64,000 nucleotides of DNA from Geomicrobium sp. JCM 19038 (GCF_000698125.1 NZ_BAXA01000012.1:62001-126000), one strand, 5' to 3'; shown: positions 1 through 9,245, counted from the stretch's first letter. Notes: generated by a model from the letters alone, not told the origin. Translations and numbers: made by a program.

Positions 1-183
1 ATAGAATTAGTTCCGTTTCGCGTTCATGAAGCACAACCTCGAGCAATTACAGGTCCAAGAGAAGAGTACTTCAAGCAACGGATTTTCCAACAATTAACAA
101 AGGATACGACAGATGATCAAGCATACGAGATTCGAGATGGAAGGCTAATATTCGAAGTAGATCATCGTCATGTGGTAAACTAA
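1..183 (+). CDS. capA: CapA/PgsA-like polyglutamate capsule protein, C-terminal 60 residues (partial)
   Basis: Frame 1 is open from the first base to TAA at 181-183, so only the C-terminus of the protein is present. The tail contains IELVPFRVHEAQPRAI, followed by a segment typical of the end of CapA-type metallophosphatase-fold proteins. CapA/PgsA belongs to the membrane complex that polymerises and exports poly-gamma-glutamate. The assignment rests mainly on position: it lies 52 bp before a CapD-like gamma-glutamyltransferase, which is followed by a CapE/PgsE-size peptide, giving the capA-capD-capE order of the Bacillus anthracis capsule operon. A fragment this short cannot exclude another protein. 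Confidence 0.6.
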   Translation: MELVPFRVHEAQPRAITGPREEYFKQRIFQQLTKDTTDDQAYEIRDGRLIFEVDHRHVVN

Positions 184-234
184 CACGAGCGAAATACGAG
201 GTGTTTCGTCGTTCGCAGTGTGGGAGGAAATTAA

Positions 235-1889
235 ATGTCCAAAAAAATGACGATAATCATGTCGATTGCAGCCGTCTTGTTGCTTGCGATTGCAGTCGTA
301 TTCAGTAACGTCACTGAAGAAGCACAACATGAAGAAGGACCTGTAACAGAAGGGGAGGACAACGGATCGTCGTCAGCCCCTACAGGAGAGCAAACTGAAC
401 TTGGCGACTACGGGGTTACAGCTTCACACCCAATCGCAGAAGAGGTAGGAGAGCAAATTCTCTCTCAAGGCGGTAACGCGGTTGATGCAGCCATTGCCAT
501 TTCATTTACACTCGGTGTTGTAGAACCTTACGGTTCTGGCATTGGTGGAGGTGGAGCAATGCTCGTGTTAGAAGACTTAGCTTCTGCACCTTCTGTATAC
601 GATTACCGTGAGATGTCACCTGCTGAGGGGAATGAGAATAACGCGGGTGTACCTGGGTTCGTTAAAGGAATGCAACACGTTCATGAGGCGCACGGAACGT
701 TGCCAATTGAAGATCTCGTTACACCTGCTATTGAATTAGCGGAGAACGGATTTACCGTTGACGAGATGTTAGAAGATCGATTATACCGTGCGAACGTACG
801 AATCGATGAGAGTTCAGCACAAGAGTTCTACCCGAGTGGCGTGCGCATTAAAGCCGGAATGGAGCTCGTACAACCGAGACTCGCTGACACGATGCGACGT
901 CTTTTAGAAAATGGGTTTGAAGACTTTTATACTGGGGAAATGCTAATGAACTTGCTGGAGATCGTAACAGTATAACGCTTGCCGACTTACAAGCTTACGA
1001 GGTGCTTGAGACTGAAGCAGTATCTGGTCAATTTACGGACTACACGGTCTACTCAGCGCCTGCTCCGATGTCTGGGATCACAATGATCCAGCAGTTACAA
1101 ATGGCAGAACTCGCTGGACTTACTGAGGCAGAACCTGGTTCTGCAGAGTTCGCGCATACGTTTGTTGAGATTACGAAAGAAGCCTATCGCGATCGTTCAC
1201 GAAACATTGGTGATCCTACGTTTACTCCAGTAGATGCAGAACAACTAACGAGTATCGACTATAGCGAAGAACTGCTTTCGAATGTCGATTCCCTTGCGAA
1301 CACATCGATTCATGAAGGAGCTGTAGCGAGTACAGATGATCAAGGCAATACGACTGCATTTTCAATTGCAGACGCAGACGGCATGGTCGTATCTGCAACG
1401 AATACGCTCAGTAACTTCTTCGGTGAAGGTGTCATGGTGAATCAAGGATATTTTCTTAACAACCATATGAACAACTTTGCACAAAGTGAAACGTCACCGA
1501 ACCTTTATCAAGGTCACAAACGTTCACGTAGTTTTATTGCTCCAACACTACTCGTTAATCAAGAGAACCAAGAAGTGATTGGTGTTGGTAGCCCAGGTGG
1601 AAATCGTATTCCACAAATAATGAGTCAAGTGCTCGTGTATGGTTCGCAGTTGGGGAACTTCGAAGATGCCATGCAAGCACCGAGGGTGACGCACGGAACG
1701 CACCCAGAAACAAATGAGCAACAAATGATCATTGAACCAGCTTGGCCAGAAGAGAGTGAAGAAGCTCTATTAGAAAGAGGCCATGATGTTGATCGATATT
1801 ATACGTCTGTTTTCTTTGGTGGTCTTCAAGTTCTAATTGCCGATTATGACAATGGGAACGTAAGCCGAATACAAGATCCAAGACGATAG
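235..1889 (+). pseudogene. capD: CapD-like gamma-glutamyltransferase, frameshifted (likely sequence error)
   Basis: This is a gamma-glutamyltranspeptidase-family Ntn-hydrolase. CapD cleaves poly-gamma-glutamate and in B. anthracis attaches it to peptidoglycan. The N-terminus (ATG 235, preceded by GGGAGGAAA) has a membrane or signal segment at residues 6-24, an acidic linker, then the family hallmark GNAVDAAIAISF. The C-terminal part carries the autoprocessing/catalytic threonine region (QGNTTAFSIAD) and the GSPGGNRIPQ motif. The frame breaks near 941-943: restoring one G (ATGCT to ATGGCT) joins the halves as GEMANELAGDRNSITLADLQ, the expected family sequence. All motifs lie in open frame on either side, so a one-base sequencing error is likelier than decay. 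Restored length is about 551 residues, near the CapD norm. Confidence 0.8.
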
Positions 1890-1922
1890 TGAATTGCAAT
1901 GGAGAGAGGAACGAATCAAACG

Positions 1923-2084
1923 ATGAAAGTATTTAAAGCAATACTGCCTGTAGGAATTGTCGCAGTCATTGTGTTCAGTTTGTATGAACTTCAGTATGAA
2001 GACACGTTATCAGGAAAAGAAAAAGAAGCGATTGAGTACCACACGAACGACGAAATGGAACCACTTGTTGATTCTCATCATTAA
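1923..2084 (+). CDS. capE: CapE/PgsE-like small capsule protein
   Basis: This is a 53-residue single-pass protein starting MKVFKAILPVGIVAVIVFSL, with a charged hydrophilic C-terminal half. PgsE of B. subtilis and CapE of B. anthracis are similarly small (about 47-55 residues), begin with a like MKxxKAIxP segment and end the capsule operon. They are needed for efficient polyglutamate synthesis. An in-frame ATG at 1899 exists, but GGAGAGAGGA at 1901-1910 serves as the ribosome binding site for ATG 1923, so the shorter start was chosen. A terminator follows directly. Similarity is from recall and from operon position. Confidence 0.65.
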   Translation: MKVFKAILPVGIVAVIVFSLYELQYEDTLSGKEKEAIEYHTNDEMEPLVDSHH

Positions 2085-2090
2085 TGGTAA

Positions 2091-2126
2091 AACTGCCCAA
2101 CATCGAAATGATTGGGCAGTTTTTTC
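2091..2126 (+). terminator. Rho-independent terminator of capsule operon
   Basis: The perfect 10-bp stem AACTGCCCAA/TTGGGCAGTT (2091-2100 with 2112-2121) is followed by a T-run. It lies 7 bp after the capE stop. Confidence 0.85.
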
Positions 2127-2253
2127 GTTTTTGATATATGGAGTCATACGTCGTTTCTTGAAAAATTTGTTACAATCTAAAAAGACATGCGTAAAAAAGC
2201 ATGTTCTGATATACAATAATAGAAGAAAGCTATTTGAAAAAGGGGGAAAAAGG

Positions 2254-2973
2254 ATGGATGAAGTATCGCTCGGTGCAGCCTTTTTAGCCGGGATGGTAAC
2301 TTTTTTCTCTCCATGTGTCTTCCCACTTGTACCAGCATACCTTGCTCAATTGACAGGTAGTAATGTACAAGGTGGTGCGATCAATGCGAACAGAGGCATC
2401 ATTCTATCGCGTAGTCTAGGGTTCATTTCAGGTTTTACGATTATTTTCGTTTTACTTGGAGTTTCAGCTACTGCGATCGGAACTTGGTTTGCGATGTATG
2501 GAACGTTGATTGAACGCATAGGTGGTATTGTTATCATTCTTTTTGGATTACAAATGTCAGGTCTTATTTCGTTACGATCTTTACTTACAGAGAGAAAAGT
2601 GATTAAGCGTAAGCCGAAGAAGGTATCAAGTTTCTCTGGTTCTGTCGGTTACGGTCTTGTATTTGCTGCAGGTTGGACGCCTTGTATTGGATTGATTCTC
2701 GGTTCAATTCTTTATATGGCGAGTCGTGAAGAAACGATGTTTAGTGGCGTTGGTCTTTTGTTAATCTATTCTATTGGACTAGGAATTCCGTTTCTACTCG
2801 TTGCACTGCTATTCTCTCAGTCGTTGAATAAATTAAGTGTTATTAACCGTTACTTACCGCTCATTCAAAAAACGAGTGGTGTCATTATGATTCTTCTTGG
2901 AATTGCACTGTTTACTGGATTATTCTCTACGATTTCGGCATACTTCGGGAACTTTGTACCAAGCTGGCTATAA
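2254..2973 (+). CDS. ccdA: CcdA-type cytochrome c biogenesis / thiol-disulfide transporter
   Basis: This 239-residue polytopic membrane protein of the DsbD/CcdA family passes reducing equivalents across the membrane to extracytoplasmic thioredoxins for cytochrome c maturation and, in Bacillus, spore synthesis. The two redox cysteines sit in the family motifs FFSPCVFPLVPAYL (near the N-terminus) and GWTPCIGLILGSIL (middle), each in a hydrophobic helix. About six transmembrane segments are visible and the length matches CcdA. ATG 2254 was chosen because GGGGGAAAAAGG precedes it; the reading frame is open further upstream but without a coding signature. A ResA-like partner is encoded 16 kb away at 18.5 kb. 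Confidence 0.9.
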   Translation: MDEVSLGAAFLAGMVTFFSPCVFPLVPAYLAQLTGSNVQGGAINANRGIILSRSLGFISGFTIIFVLLGVSATAIGTWFAMYGTLIERIGGIVIILFGLQMSGLISLRSLLTERKVIKRKPKKVSSFSGSVGYGLVFAAGWTPCIGLILGSILYMASREETMFSGVGLLLIYSIGLGIPFLLVALLFSQSLNKLSVINRYLPLIQKTSGVIMILLGIALFTGLFSTISAYFGNFVPSWL

Positions 2974-2982
2974 CGAAAACAA

Positions 2983-3026
2983 AACCGCAAGAAGAGAGCT
3001 TATACTATCTTCTTGCGGTTTTTTTT
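2983..3026. terminator. Bidirectional terminator between ccdA and phr
   Basis: The 13-bp stem AACCGCAAGAAGA/TCTTCTTGCGGTT (2983-2995 with 3008-3020) has T8 on the plus side and an A-rich flank on the minus side. It serves the convergent ccdA and photolyase genes; the photolyase stop codon overlaps the T-run. Confidence 0.85.
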
Positions 3027-4458
3027 ATTGTATTTCTTTAAACCGTTCGAGTGTTTTTTGGCGCATTTCTTGGTGAGAGACGATTGGTTTTGGATAGTCA
3101 CTTCCGATGATACAATGTGCGTCTTCTTGTTCAGATTCAGACATTTTACTAGGTTCGTGAATAAATGCTAGAGGAACTTCTTTTAATTCAGGTAAGTACG
3201 AAGTAATAAACGTACCGTCTGGGTCGAACCTTTCTGATTGTCTTGTCGGATTGAAGATCCGAAAGTATGGTACAGGGTCAGTGCCTGTAGAAGCTGCCCA
3301 TTGCCATCCGCCAATGTTTGAGGCAGGATCATAGTCAATTAAATGATCTTGAAAATAACGCTCACCGAGTCGCCAATCCAGTTGGAGGTCTTTCGTCAGA
3401 AATGAAGCGACAATCATACGAAGTCGATTGTGCATCCAGCCTATTTCATTGAGTTGTCGCATTGCAGCATCGACAATTGGAAATCCAGTTGTACCATTCT
3501 GCCAATGATGATAGCGTTCCTCATCGTACGACCATTGTAGTTGTTGATACTTTGAAATAATTTCTTCGTCTTTGCTCGTTGGATAATGGTAATAAATCAT
3601 ATTGTAAAAATCTCGCCAAGCGAGCTCTTGAATGAATGTGTTCGCCCCTTCATCGTCGCCAGATTCATCAATGTATTCTTGTACAGCTGCATAAACGGTC
3701 CGAGGAGAAATTGCTCCTGTACGTAAATATGCCGAAAGCCGACTAGTCCCATCAAAGTCTGGTCGGTCTCGATCACTGTTATAACTCGTTAGTATACCGT
3801 TCGTGATGAAAGCTTGAAGTTGCTCGAATGCTCGATCGCTGCCAGCCATTTGTTTCCAAATGCCTGTTTTCTTTTGCATTAATGTTCCGAACTGCTTTTG
3901 ACCTTCGGTAAAGTCATCGGTTCGTTTTTGAATAACATCACGTAGTTGACTCAGATCAATGTGATACGGTCGTTCTTTTGTACGATTGATCCATTGTTTA
4001 TAATAAGGCGTAAACACTTGGTAATGACTGTGATCTTTTTTTACAATTTCTTGAGCGCCCTGTAGATGGGCATCTGTATAATCGTGGTAGCGAATGTTCT
4101 GCTTGTCAGCGAGTTGTTGCACAAACCGATCCCTTTCTCTAGCAAAAGGAGTATCATCAACGTTTAAATGAATCGCTGTACAATCATCAACGATCGAAAA
4201 TAATGATTGAAAAGCATCTTCGACTGAACCTGTAATAAAATGAAGCGATCCACCTTGTTGCTCAATCTTCTGAACGTGATCATATAAAGCTTCATAATAG
4301 TAGTCGTGTCTCTTCGTAAACGCATCAGTAAGATCTGGGTGAATATGGTAGAGTAAAAGGAGCTTGTCATCTTCTTTGAGGTGTTCTAAAGCATAATATA
4401 ACGCTTTGTTATCATGTATTCTTAAATCTCTACGAAACCAAACGATTTGAGTGCCCAA
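3025..4458 (-). CDS. phr: Deoxyribodipyrimidine photolyase (cryptochrome/photolyase family)
   Basis: This flavoenzyme repairs UV cyclobutane pyrimidine dimers using blue light. The N-terminal antenna domain begins GTQIVWFRRDLRIHDN. The C-terminal FAD domain has the family motifs TSRLSAYLRTGAISPR, ELAWRDFYNMI, MHNRLRMIVASF and DPASNIGGWQWAASTGTDPV; the Asn in SNIGG is the residue that contacts flavin N5 in class I CPD photolyases. Start choice: an in-frame ATG at 4476 lies in ATGAAAGGATGG, whose AAAGGATGG is itself the ribosome binding site. The likely start is therefore TTG 4458, giving 477 residues and the normal family N-terminus. It is divergent from the HD protein. Confidence 0.92.
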   Translation of the reverse strand: MGTQIVWFRRDLRIHDNKALYYALEHLKEDDKLLLLYHIHPDLTDAFTKRHDYYYEALYDHVQKIEQQGGSLHFITGSVEDAFQSLFSIVDDCTAIHLNVDDTPFARERDRFVQQLADKQNIRYHDYTDAHLQGAQEIVKKDHSHYQVFTPYYKQWINRTKERPYHIDLSQLRDVIQKRTDDFTEGQKQFGTLMQKKTGIWKQMAGSDRAFEQLQAFITNGILTSYNSDRDRPDFDGTSRLSAYLRTGAISPRTVYAAVQEYIDESGDDEGANTFIQELAWRDFYNMIYYHYPTSKDEEIISKYQQLQWSYDEERYHHWQNGTTGFPIVDAAMRQLNEIGWMHNRLRMIVASFLTKDLQLDWRLGERYFQDHLIDYDPASNIGGWQWAASTGTDPVPYFRIFNPTRQSERFDPDGTFITSYLPELKEVPLAFIHEPSKMSESEQEDAHCIIGSDYPKPIVSHQEMRQKTLERFKEIQ

Positions 4459-4528
4459 TAACAACCATCCTTTCATATGGATTATTTACCCGAATTCGAT
4501 CACGAACAATCGTAGAAAGTAGGCGTAT

Positions 4529-5169
4529 ATGAAAGATCAAATAGAAGTAACAAAACAGTACGTTCGATCGCTATTATTAAATGAACGTACTGGTCATGAC
4601 TGGTATCACATAGAACGAGTAACCAAACTTGCTCACTATATTGCTGAACGTGAAGGGGCAAATTTGTTTATCGTTAAGATGGCAGCGCTTCTTCATGATT
4701 TAGCTGACGATAAAGTCGCGTCTGATGAAGAATCAGGATTAAAACAAGTGGAGGATTGGCTCAAATCACAAGAGATTCCTTTTGAAGATCAACAAAAGAT
4801 CCTTTCGATTATTACAACAATATCGTTTAAAGGTGGAAATGGATTACCTGTTGAGTCATTAGAAGCAAAAGTCGTCCAAGACGCTGATCGTCTCGATGCC
4901 TTGGTGCCATCGGTATTGCTAGAACATTTGTGTATGCTGGCGCAAAAGGAGATCCGTTGTATGACCCAACCATTGATGTGCGAGATAAGATGACAAAAGA
5001 AGAGTACCGTCACGGAAAATCATCAGCGATTCATCATTTTTATGAGAAACTTTTAAAACTTCGAGGACTAATGAACACAAAAACGGGTAAACAATTAGCA
5101 GATGAACGTCACGAACAGCTTGAACAATTTTTAAAAACGTTCTTTCAAGAATGGGATGTGAAATTTTAG
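4529..5169 (+). pseudogene. HD-domain phosphohydrolase (YedJ-like), frameshifted (likely sequence error)
   Basis: This HD-superfamily metal-dependent phosphohydrolase resembles the YedJ group found in many bacteria; the substrate is unknown. The HD signature is clear: H27 (DWYHIERV), H56-D57 (ALLHDLADDK) and the distal Asp in [11 protein letters not shown]. The frame breaks at about 4903. Adding one G to TTGGTGCC (GG to GGG) restores [20 protein letters not shown], the family's next motif, and joins the C-terminal ORF ([16 protein letters not shown]). The restored protein has 213 residues, usual for the family. A homopolymer miscall is much likelier than mutation because both halves are fully conserved. 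Confidence 0.8.
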
Positions 5170-5190
5170 TAGGAAAATCAACGATTGACC

Positions 5191-5218
5191 TGACTTTATT
5201 GTGGGATTGTTTTACAAT
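5191..5218 (+). promoter_or_regulatory. Possible SigA promoter for the aminotransferase gene
   Basis: TGACTT (5191-5196), a 16-bp spacer and TACAAT (5213-5218) lie 35 bp before the TTG start. The -35 box is weak; an alternative TTGACC at 5185 gives too long a spacer (22 bp). Confidence 0.4.
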
Positions 5219-5252
5219 AGAACTATACTTATATACAAAGGAGATAATACTT

Positions 5253-6533
5253 TTGACACAGTTACAAGCTTTGTCCAAAGAAGAGTTACAGTCACGTCTT
5301 GAAGAGCTGACGAAACAATATGAAGACTATCAGGGCGAGAATTTAAACTTAAATATGTCAAGGGGTAAGCCAGCTCCAGAGCAATTGGATCTATCAATGG
5401 AAATGCTTGATTTATTTGATCAACATTCTACTTTACATGCAGAAAATGGAATTGATCTTCGCAATTACGGTGGATTGGACGGAATTCCAGAAGCAAAACA
5501 GTTTTTTGCACAAATGTTAGCCGTTGATACAAAGGAAGTCATTATTGGTGGAAATTCTAGCTTAACGTTAATGCATGATACGATTTCTCGTGCGATGTTC
5601 CATGGCGTTTCTGGTGGTGCTCGTCCTTGGAAAGACGAAGCGAAGATTAAATTTCTCGCACCTAGCCCTGGGTATGATCGTCACTTTGCCATTTGTGAAC
5701 ACTTTGGCATTGAACTGATTGTCGTCGAGATGCTAGAAGACGGACCGAACATGGATGAAGTGGAAGCACTCGTACGTGAGGACGAATTAATTAAAGGTAT
5801 TTGGTGTGTGCCTAAGTATAGCAATCCAAGCGGTGCGATTTATTCTGATGAAGTTGTCGAGCGTTTAACGAACATGGAGACGAAGGCAGACGATTTCCGT
5901 ATTTTTTGGGATGATGCGTATACGGTGCATCATTTAAGTGATGAAAAGATCGAAGTAAAGAACGTATTAGAAACGGCTAAAGCATTCGGAAACAGCGATC
6001 GTCCTTACGTCTTTGCTTCAACATCTAAAGTAACGTTCCCAGGATCTGGCGTTGCAGCATTTGCGGCTAGTGAAGAGAACATTGCAGATGCCAAAAAGCA
6101 TATGAGCGTACAAACGATTGGTTATGATAAGATCAATCAACTTAGACACGTACGTTTCTTTACAGATGTTATTTCTTTAGAAGCGCATATGGAAAAGCAT
6201 GCAGCGATTATTAAGCCAAAGTTTGACCTTGTGTATAACACGTTCCGTGAACAACTAGGAAACAAAGGCATTGCTTCTTGGTCGGAACCTAAAGGCGGTT
6301 ACTTTATTAGTCTTGATACGCCAGCAGGAACTGCGACAGACATCGTTCAGATGGCAAAAGAAGCAGGTGTAACGTTAACAGGTGCGGGTGCAACATTCCC
6401 TTATGGAAAAGACCCGGAAGATAAGAACATTCGCATTGCCCCGACGTTCCCGACGTTAGACGAACTCGAGAAGGCGCTTGACGTTCTTTGTACGTGTATT
6501 GAATTAAAGAGTGTAGAAAAATTACTATCATAA
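5253..6533 (+). CDS. PLP-dependent class I aminotransferase
   Basis: This 426-residue fold-type I aminotransferase resembles the aspartate aminotransferase subgroup with an N-terminal LNMSRGKPAPEQLDLS motif, found across Gram-positives. It likely transfers an amino group between a dicarboxylic amino acid and 2-oxoglutarate. It shows the substrate/PLP region FLAPSPGYDRH, the PKYSNPSG motif, the Asp of the cofactor pocket (FWDDAYTVHH) and the Schiff-base lysine in ASTSKVTFPGSG. The start is TTG 5253, because AAAGGAG (5237-5243) lies 9 bp upstream and no homology-like sequence lies before it. It is monocistronic: a promoter-like region precedes it and a strong terminator follows. Exact substrate is not deducible. 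Confidence 0.85.
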   Translation: MTQLQALSKEELQSRLEELTKQYEDYQGENLNLNMSRGKPAPEQLDLSMEMLDLFDQHSTLHAENGIDLRNYGGLDGIPEAKQFFAQMLAVDTKEVIIGGNSSLTLMHDTISRAMFHGVSGGARPWKDEAKIKFLAPSPGYDRHFAICEHFGIELIVVEMLEDGPNMDEVEALVREDELIKGIWCVPKYSNPSGAIYSDEVVERLTNMETKADDFRIFWDDAYTVHHLSDEKIEVKNVLETAKAFGNSDRPYVFASTSKVTFPGSGVAAFAASEENIADAKKHMSVQTIGYDKINQLRHVRFFTDVISLEAHMEKHAAIIKPKFDLVYNTFREQLGNKGIASWSEPKGGYFISLDTPAGTATDIVQMAKEAGVTLTGAGATFPYGKDPEDKNIRIAPTFPTLDELEKALDVLCTCIELKSVEKLLS

Positions 6534-6538
6534 TTGTT

Positions 6539-6574
6539 GATCGCTTAGGGGTAAGTCCCTAGGCGATCTTTTTT
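6539..6574 (+). terminator. Rho-independent terminator after aminotransferase
   Basis: The stem GATCGCTTAGGG/CCCTAGGCGATC (6539-6550 with 6557-6568) is followed by T6. The rest of this 326-bp gene-free gap is AT-rich, and only the weak promoter near 6797 was seen in it. Confidence 0.85.
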
Positions 6575-6796
6575 GTCGTTGCAGACGAAAATCGTCTCGG
6601 TTAGTCGGTTAGAATATAACATTTTTAAAACGAGATTATCATAATATGTGATAGAAAGAAAAAGTAAATTCATATAAAGCCTGAGAGAATAAGGTTTTTA
6701 CGATCAGTATTTGCAAAAATGAATGTGAAAAGATCTAACAAGCATTACTCTAAAATTCAGAATCAAGTAAAGATTTCTTTATTTTTTCTCACTTTA

Positions 6797-6805
6797 TGGT
6801 ACACT
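6797..6805 (+). promoter_or_regulatory. Possible extended -10 promoter of the amino acid ABC operon
   Basis: TGGTACACT fits a TGn extended -10 element about 55 bp before the solute-binding-protein ATG. No convincing -35 box is present 17 bp upstream. Confidence 0.35.
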
Positions 6806-6859
6806 AAAGTGGATTTTAGTATTACTATATTCGGTATATTCTGTTAAGGGGGAGAAAAG

Positions 6860-7783
6860 ATGAAGAAGAATCTATTGTTAACAGGTGTGCTAGGAGCTTC
6901 AATGCTAGCACTCGCAGCATGTGGAGATGACGAAGCAGGTACAGATGAAGAGCCTGCAGAAGAGCCAGCGGCAGATGTTGAGGACGAAGATGATGAAGCT
7001 GGCGCTGAGGCGGATGACACAGATGCAGATGATGACGAAGCAGAAGCTGCAGCTGGAGATGGGGACGATGTTTATGCAGATGTAGCTGGAGAAACGTATA
7101 CCATTGCTACTGATAACGCATTCGTTCCATTTGCTTTCATGGATTTAGAGTCAGATGAAATGAGTGGCTTTGACATTGAACTTATGACGGCACTCGCTGA
7201 GGAAATTGGATTTACGCCTAATTTCCAAGCGATGGAATTCTCTGGAGCACTTGCAGGTATTCAGTCAGGTTCATATGACGCAGCGATCAATGCGATGTCC
7301 ATTACTGAGGAACGCAAAGAAACAATCGACTTCTCAGACCCATACTACTTAGATGCAGGGATTATTTTCGCGGTCCATGAGTCTAATACAGATGAGTGGA
7401 GCTCATTTGAAGACTTAGATGTTGATGGAGTAACGATTTCAACAGTGCAAGGAACTACTTCTCATGAATTTTTAGATGAGAATCTTGAAAACGCAACGGT
7501 TCAAACGTATCCAGAGATTGCTGATGCGTATATGAACGTCATTCAAGGTCATAACGATGCTGTACTATATGACGAGCCAAACGTGGCTTACACGATTGAG
7601 CAAGCTCAAGACCAACTCGTTATGATTGGAGATACACTTCTTGCTGATGACTATGGCATTGGACTACCACAAGGTCACGATTTACTCGAGCCATTGAACC
7701 ATGCACTAGAAGTTCTACAAGAGAATGGCGCGTATGATGATTTATACGAAGAGTACTTCGGCGAACGTCCTTTTGGAACATAA
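6860..7783 (+). CDS. Polar amino acid ABC transporter substrate-binding lipoprotein
   Basis: This extracytoplasmic receptor belongs to a GlnH/ArtP-type importer (SBP_bac_3 family). A lipoprotein signal ends in LALAAC with Cys21. It is followed by about 50 residues that are mostly Asp, Glu and Ala, a linker far more acidic than in neutrophilic homologues. The binding domain begins TYTIATDNAFVPFAF and has the family motifs MSGFDIELMTALAEEIG, SGSYDAAINAMSITEER and the DFSDPYY strand. It is followed by permease and ATPase genes and separated from them by a stem-loop that may raise its relative expression. The ligand (glutamine, arginine or similar) cannot be told from sequence. Confidence 0.9.
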   Translation: MKKNLLLTGVLGASMLALAACGDDEAGTDEEPAEEPAADVEDEDDEAGAEADDTDADDDEAEAAAGDGDDVYADVAGETYTIATDNAFVPFAFMDLESDEMSGFDIELMTALAEEIGFTPNFQAMEFSGALAGIQSGSYDAAINAMSITEERKETIDFSDPYYLDAGIIFAVHESNTDEWSSFEDLDVDGVTISTVQGTTSHEFLDENLENATVQTYPEIADAYMNVIQGHNDAVLYDEPNVAYTIEQAQDQLVMIGDTLLADDYGIGLPQGHDLLEPLNHALEVLQENGAYDDLYEEYFGERPFGT

Positions 7784-7801
7784 TAACTAAAAAGTTTAGG
7801 C

Positions 7802-7838
7802 ACTGCTCACGCGGTTTTCTATGGCGTGAGCAGTTTTA
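7802..7838 (+). terminator. Attenuating stem-loop between binding protein and permease
   Basis: A perfect 11-bp stem ACTGCTCACGC/GCGTGAGCAGT (7802-7812 with 7824-7834) is followed by TTTTATT inside the operon. Such intercistronic hairpins allow partial read-through and stabilise the upstream mRNA, giving more binding protein than membrane components. Confidence 0.7.
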
Positions 7839-7865
7839 TTACATAGTGCCTGAGAGGAGATTGTC

Positions 7866-8522
7866 ATGGTTATTAATCCACAAGCATTTATAGACGTAAT
7901 CCCCTTTCTAATTGACGGTTTATGGATTACGTTGTACATTACCATTTTTGGTGTTGCCATTGGTTGTGTTATTGGTACACTATTTGGTTTAATGAGCATC
8001 AGTCGCTTTAGAATTGTAAGGTTTATCGCAGTCACGTATGTAGAGGTTGTCCGCGGTACACCGCTACTTGCGCAAATCTTCTTCATTCACCTCGGGATCC
8101 CAGCACTTATTGGACATACATTCGATCCGTACATTACCGGTGTAGCAATTATCGGGATTAACTCAGGTGCATACATTGCTGAGATTGTACGTGGTGGAGT
8201 GAACTCGATTGATAAAGGTCAGATGGAAGCAGGTCGTTCACTTGGGCTAAATTCAAGACAGACGATGCGCTACATCATTTGGCCACAAGCGTTGAAAGTG
8301 ATGATCCCGCCGTTTGGGAATCAATTTGTTATCAGTTTAAAAGATACATCGTTATTATCTTCCATTGCGGTAGCAGAGCTTATGTACTCAGGTCGACAAT
8401 ATATGACCATTACGTTTTCAGCGTTTGAGACGATGTTCATGGTCTGTATTTTCTATCTAATTATTACCATTCCAGCATCACTCTTGCTACGGTATCTTGA
8501 AGGGAGGATTGATAAATCATGA
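7866..8522 (+). CDS. Polar amino acid ABC transporter permease
   Basis: This is a 218-residue permease of the His/Glu/Gln/Arg/opine (HisM/GlnP) family with about five transmembrane helices. The cytoplasmic EAA loop is clear ([21 protein letters not shown]), as are the [15 protein letters not shown] and [17 protein letters not shown] motifs of this family. The start follows GAGAGGAGA. The stop overlaps the ATPase start (ATGA at 8519-8522), so the two are translationally coupled. Confidence 0.9.
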   Translation: MVINPQAFIDVIPFLIDGLWITLYITIFGVAIGCVIGTLFGLMSISRFRIVRFIAVTYVEVVRGTPLLAQIFFIHLGIPALIGHTFDPYITGVAIIGINSGAYIAEIVRGGVNSIDKGQMEAGRSLGLNSRQTMRYIIWPQALKVMIPPFGNQFVISLKDTSLLSSIAVAELMYSGRQYMTITFSAFETMFMVCIFYLIITIPASLLLRYLEGRIDKS

Positions 8523-9241
8523 TTAAAGTCAATGAGCTACATAAGAGCTTCGGCGATAATCAAGTGTTAAAAGGAATTACGACGGAAATTGGGGCTCAGG
8601 AAGTTGTTTGTGTTATTGGTCCGTCAGGTTCGGGAAAGAGTACATTTTTACGGTGCCTCAATCGATTAGAAGACATTACTTCAGGTGAGGTCATTATTGA
8701 CGGGACCAACATTGCGGACAAAAGTGTGAATATTAATCGATATCGTCAAGATGTAGGGATGGTTTTCCAGCACTTTAACCTGTTTCCTCATAAGTCTGTT
8801 TTAGAGAACATTACGCTTGCCCCGAAGAAGCTCGGAAAAGGGCAAAAGGCAGAATTAAACGAGAAAGCGATGCAATTGCTTGATAAAGTAGGGTTAAGAG
8901 AAAAAGCGAATGCATATCCGTCAAGCCTTTCAGGTGGTCAGAAACAACGGGTTGCAATTGCAAGAGCACTTGCTATGAACCCGAAAATCATGTTGTTTGA
9001 TGAACCTACGTCTGCACTAGACCCTGAACTTGTTGGTGACGTACTAGCAGTTATGAAAGATCTTGCAAATGAAGGGATGACGATGGTCGTCGTTACCCAT
9101 GAGATGGGATTTGCAAAAGAAGTGGGCGATCGTGTTTTCTTTATGGATGAAGGACTTGTATTAGAAGAAGGTACACCAGAAGATGTGTTTACTAATACGA
9201 AGCATGAACGAACACAAGCGTTTCTTAGTAAAATATTATAG
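8519..9241 (+). CDS. Polar amino acid ABC transporter ATP-binding protein
   Basis: This is a 240-residue GlnQ-type ATPase that energises the preceding permease. It shows Walker [10 protein letters not shown] (from about residue 34), Q-loop [10 protein letters not shown], signature LSGGQKQR, Walker [15 protein letters not shown] and the switch His in VVTHEMGF. The length is normal and it is the last gene of the operon. Downstream, the terminator-like hairpin is interrupted by an IS-derived insertion. Confidence 0.92.
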   Translation: MIKVNELHKSFGDNQVLKGITTEIGAQEVVCVIGPSGSGKSTFLRCLNRLEDITSGEVIIDGTNIADKSVNINRYRQDVGMVFQHFNLFPHKSVLENITLAPKKLGKGQKAELNEKAMQLLDKVGLREKANAYPSSLSGGQKQRVAIARALAMNPKIMLFDEPTSALDPELVGDVLAVMKDLANEGMTMVVVTHEMGFAKEVGDRVFFMDEGLVLEEGTPEDVFTNTKHERTQAFLSKIL

Positions 9242-9245
9242 AGAC

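Noticed and set aside
235-1889. Programmed frameshift or two separate subunit genes for the CapD-like protein
   Set aside because: There is no slippery heptamer with downstream structure, the second ORF lacks a start with ribosome binding site, and the same type of break recurs in unrelated genes. Maturation of this family is by autoproteolysis, not by separate genes.
2158-2176. Promoter TTGAAA...TACAAT before ccdA
   Set aside because: The spacer is about 8 bp, far too short for SigA.
6752-6766. CodY-like box upstream of the amino acid ABC operon
   Set aside because: Only about half of the consensus positions match (AAAATTCAGAATCAA), not enough in AT-rich DNA.
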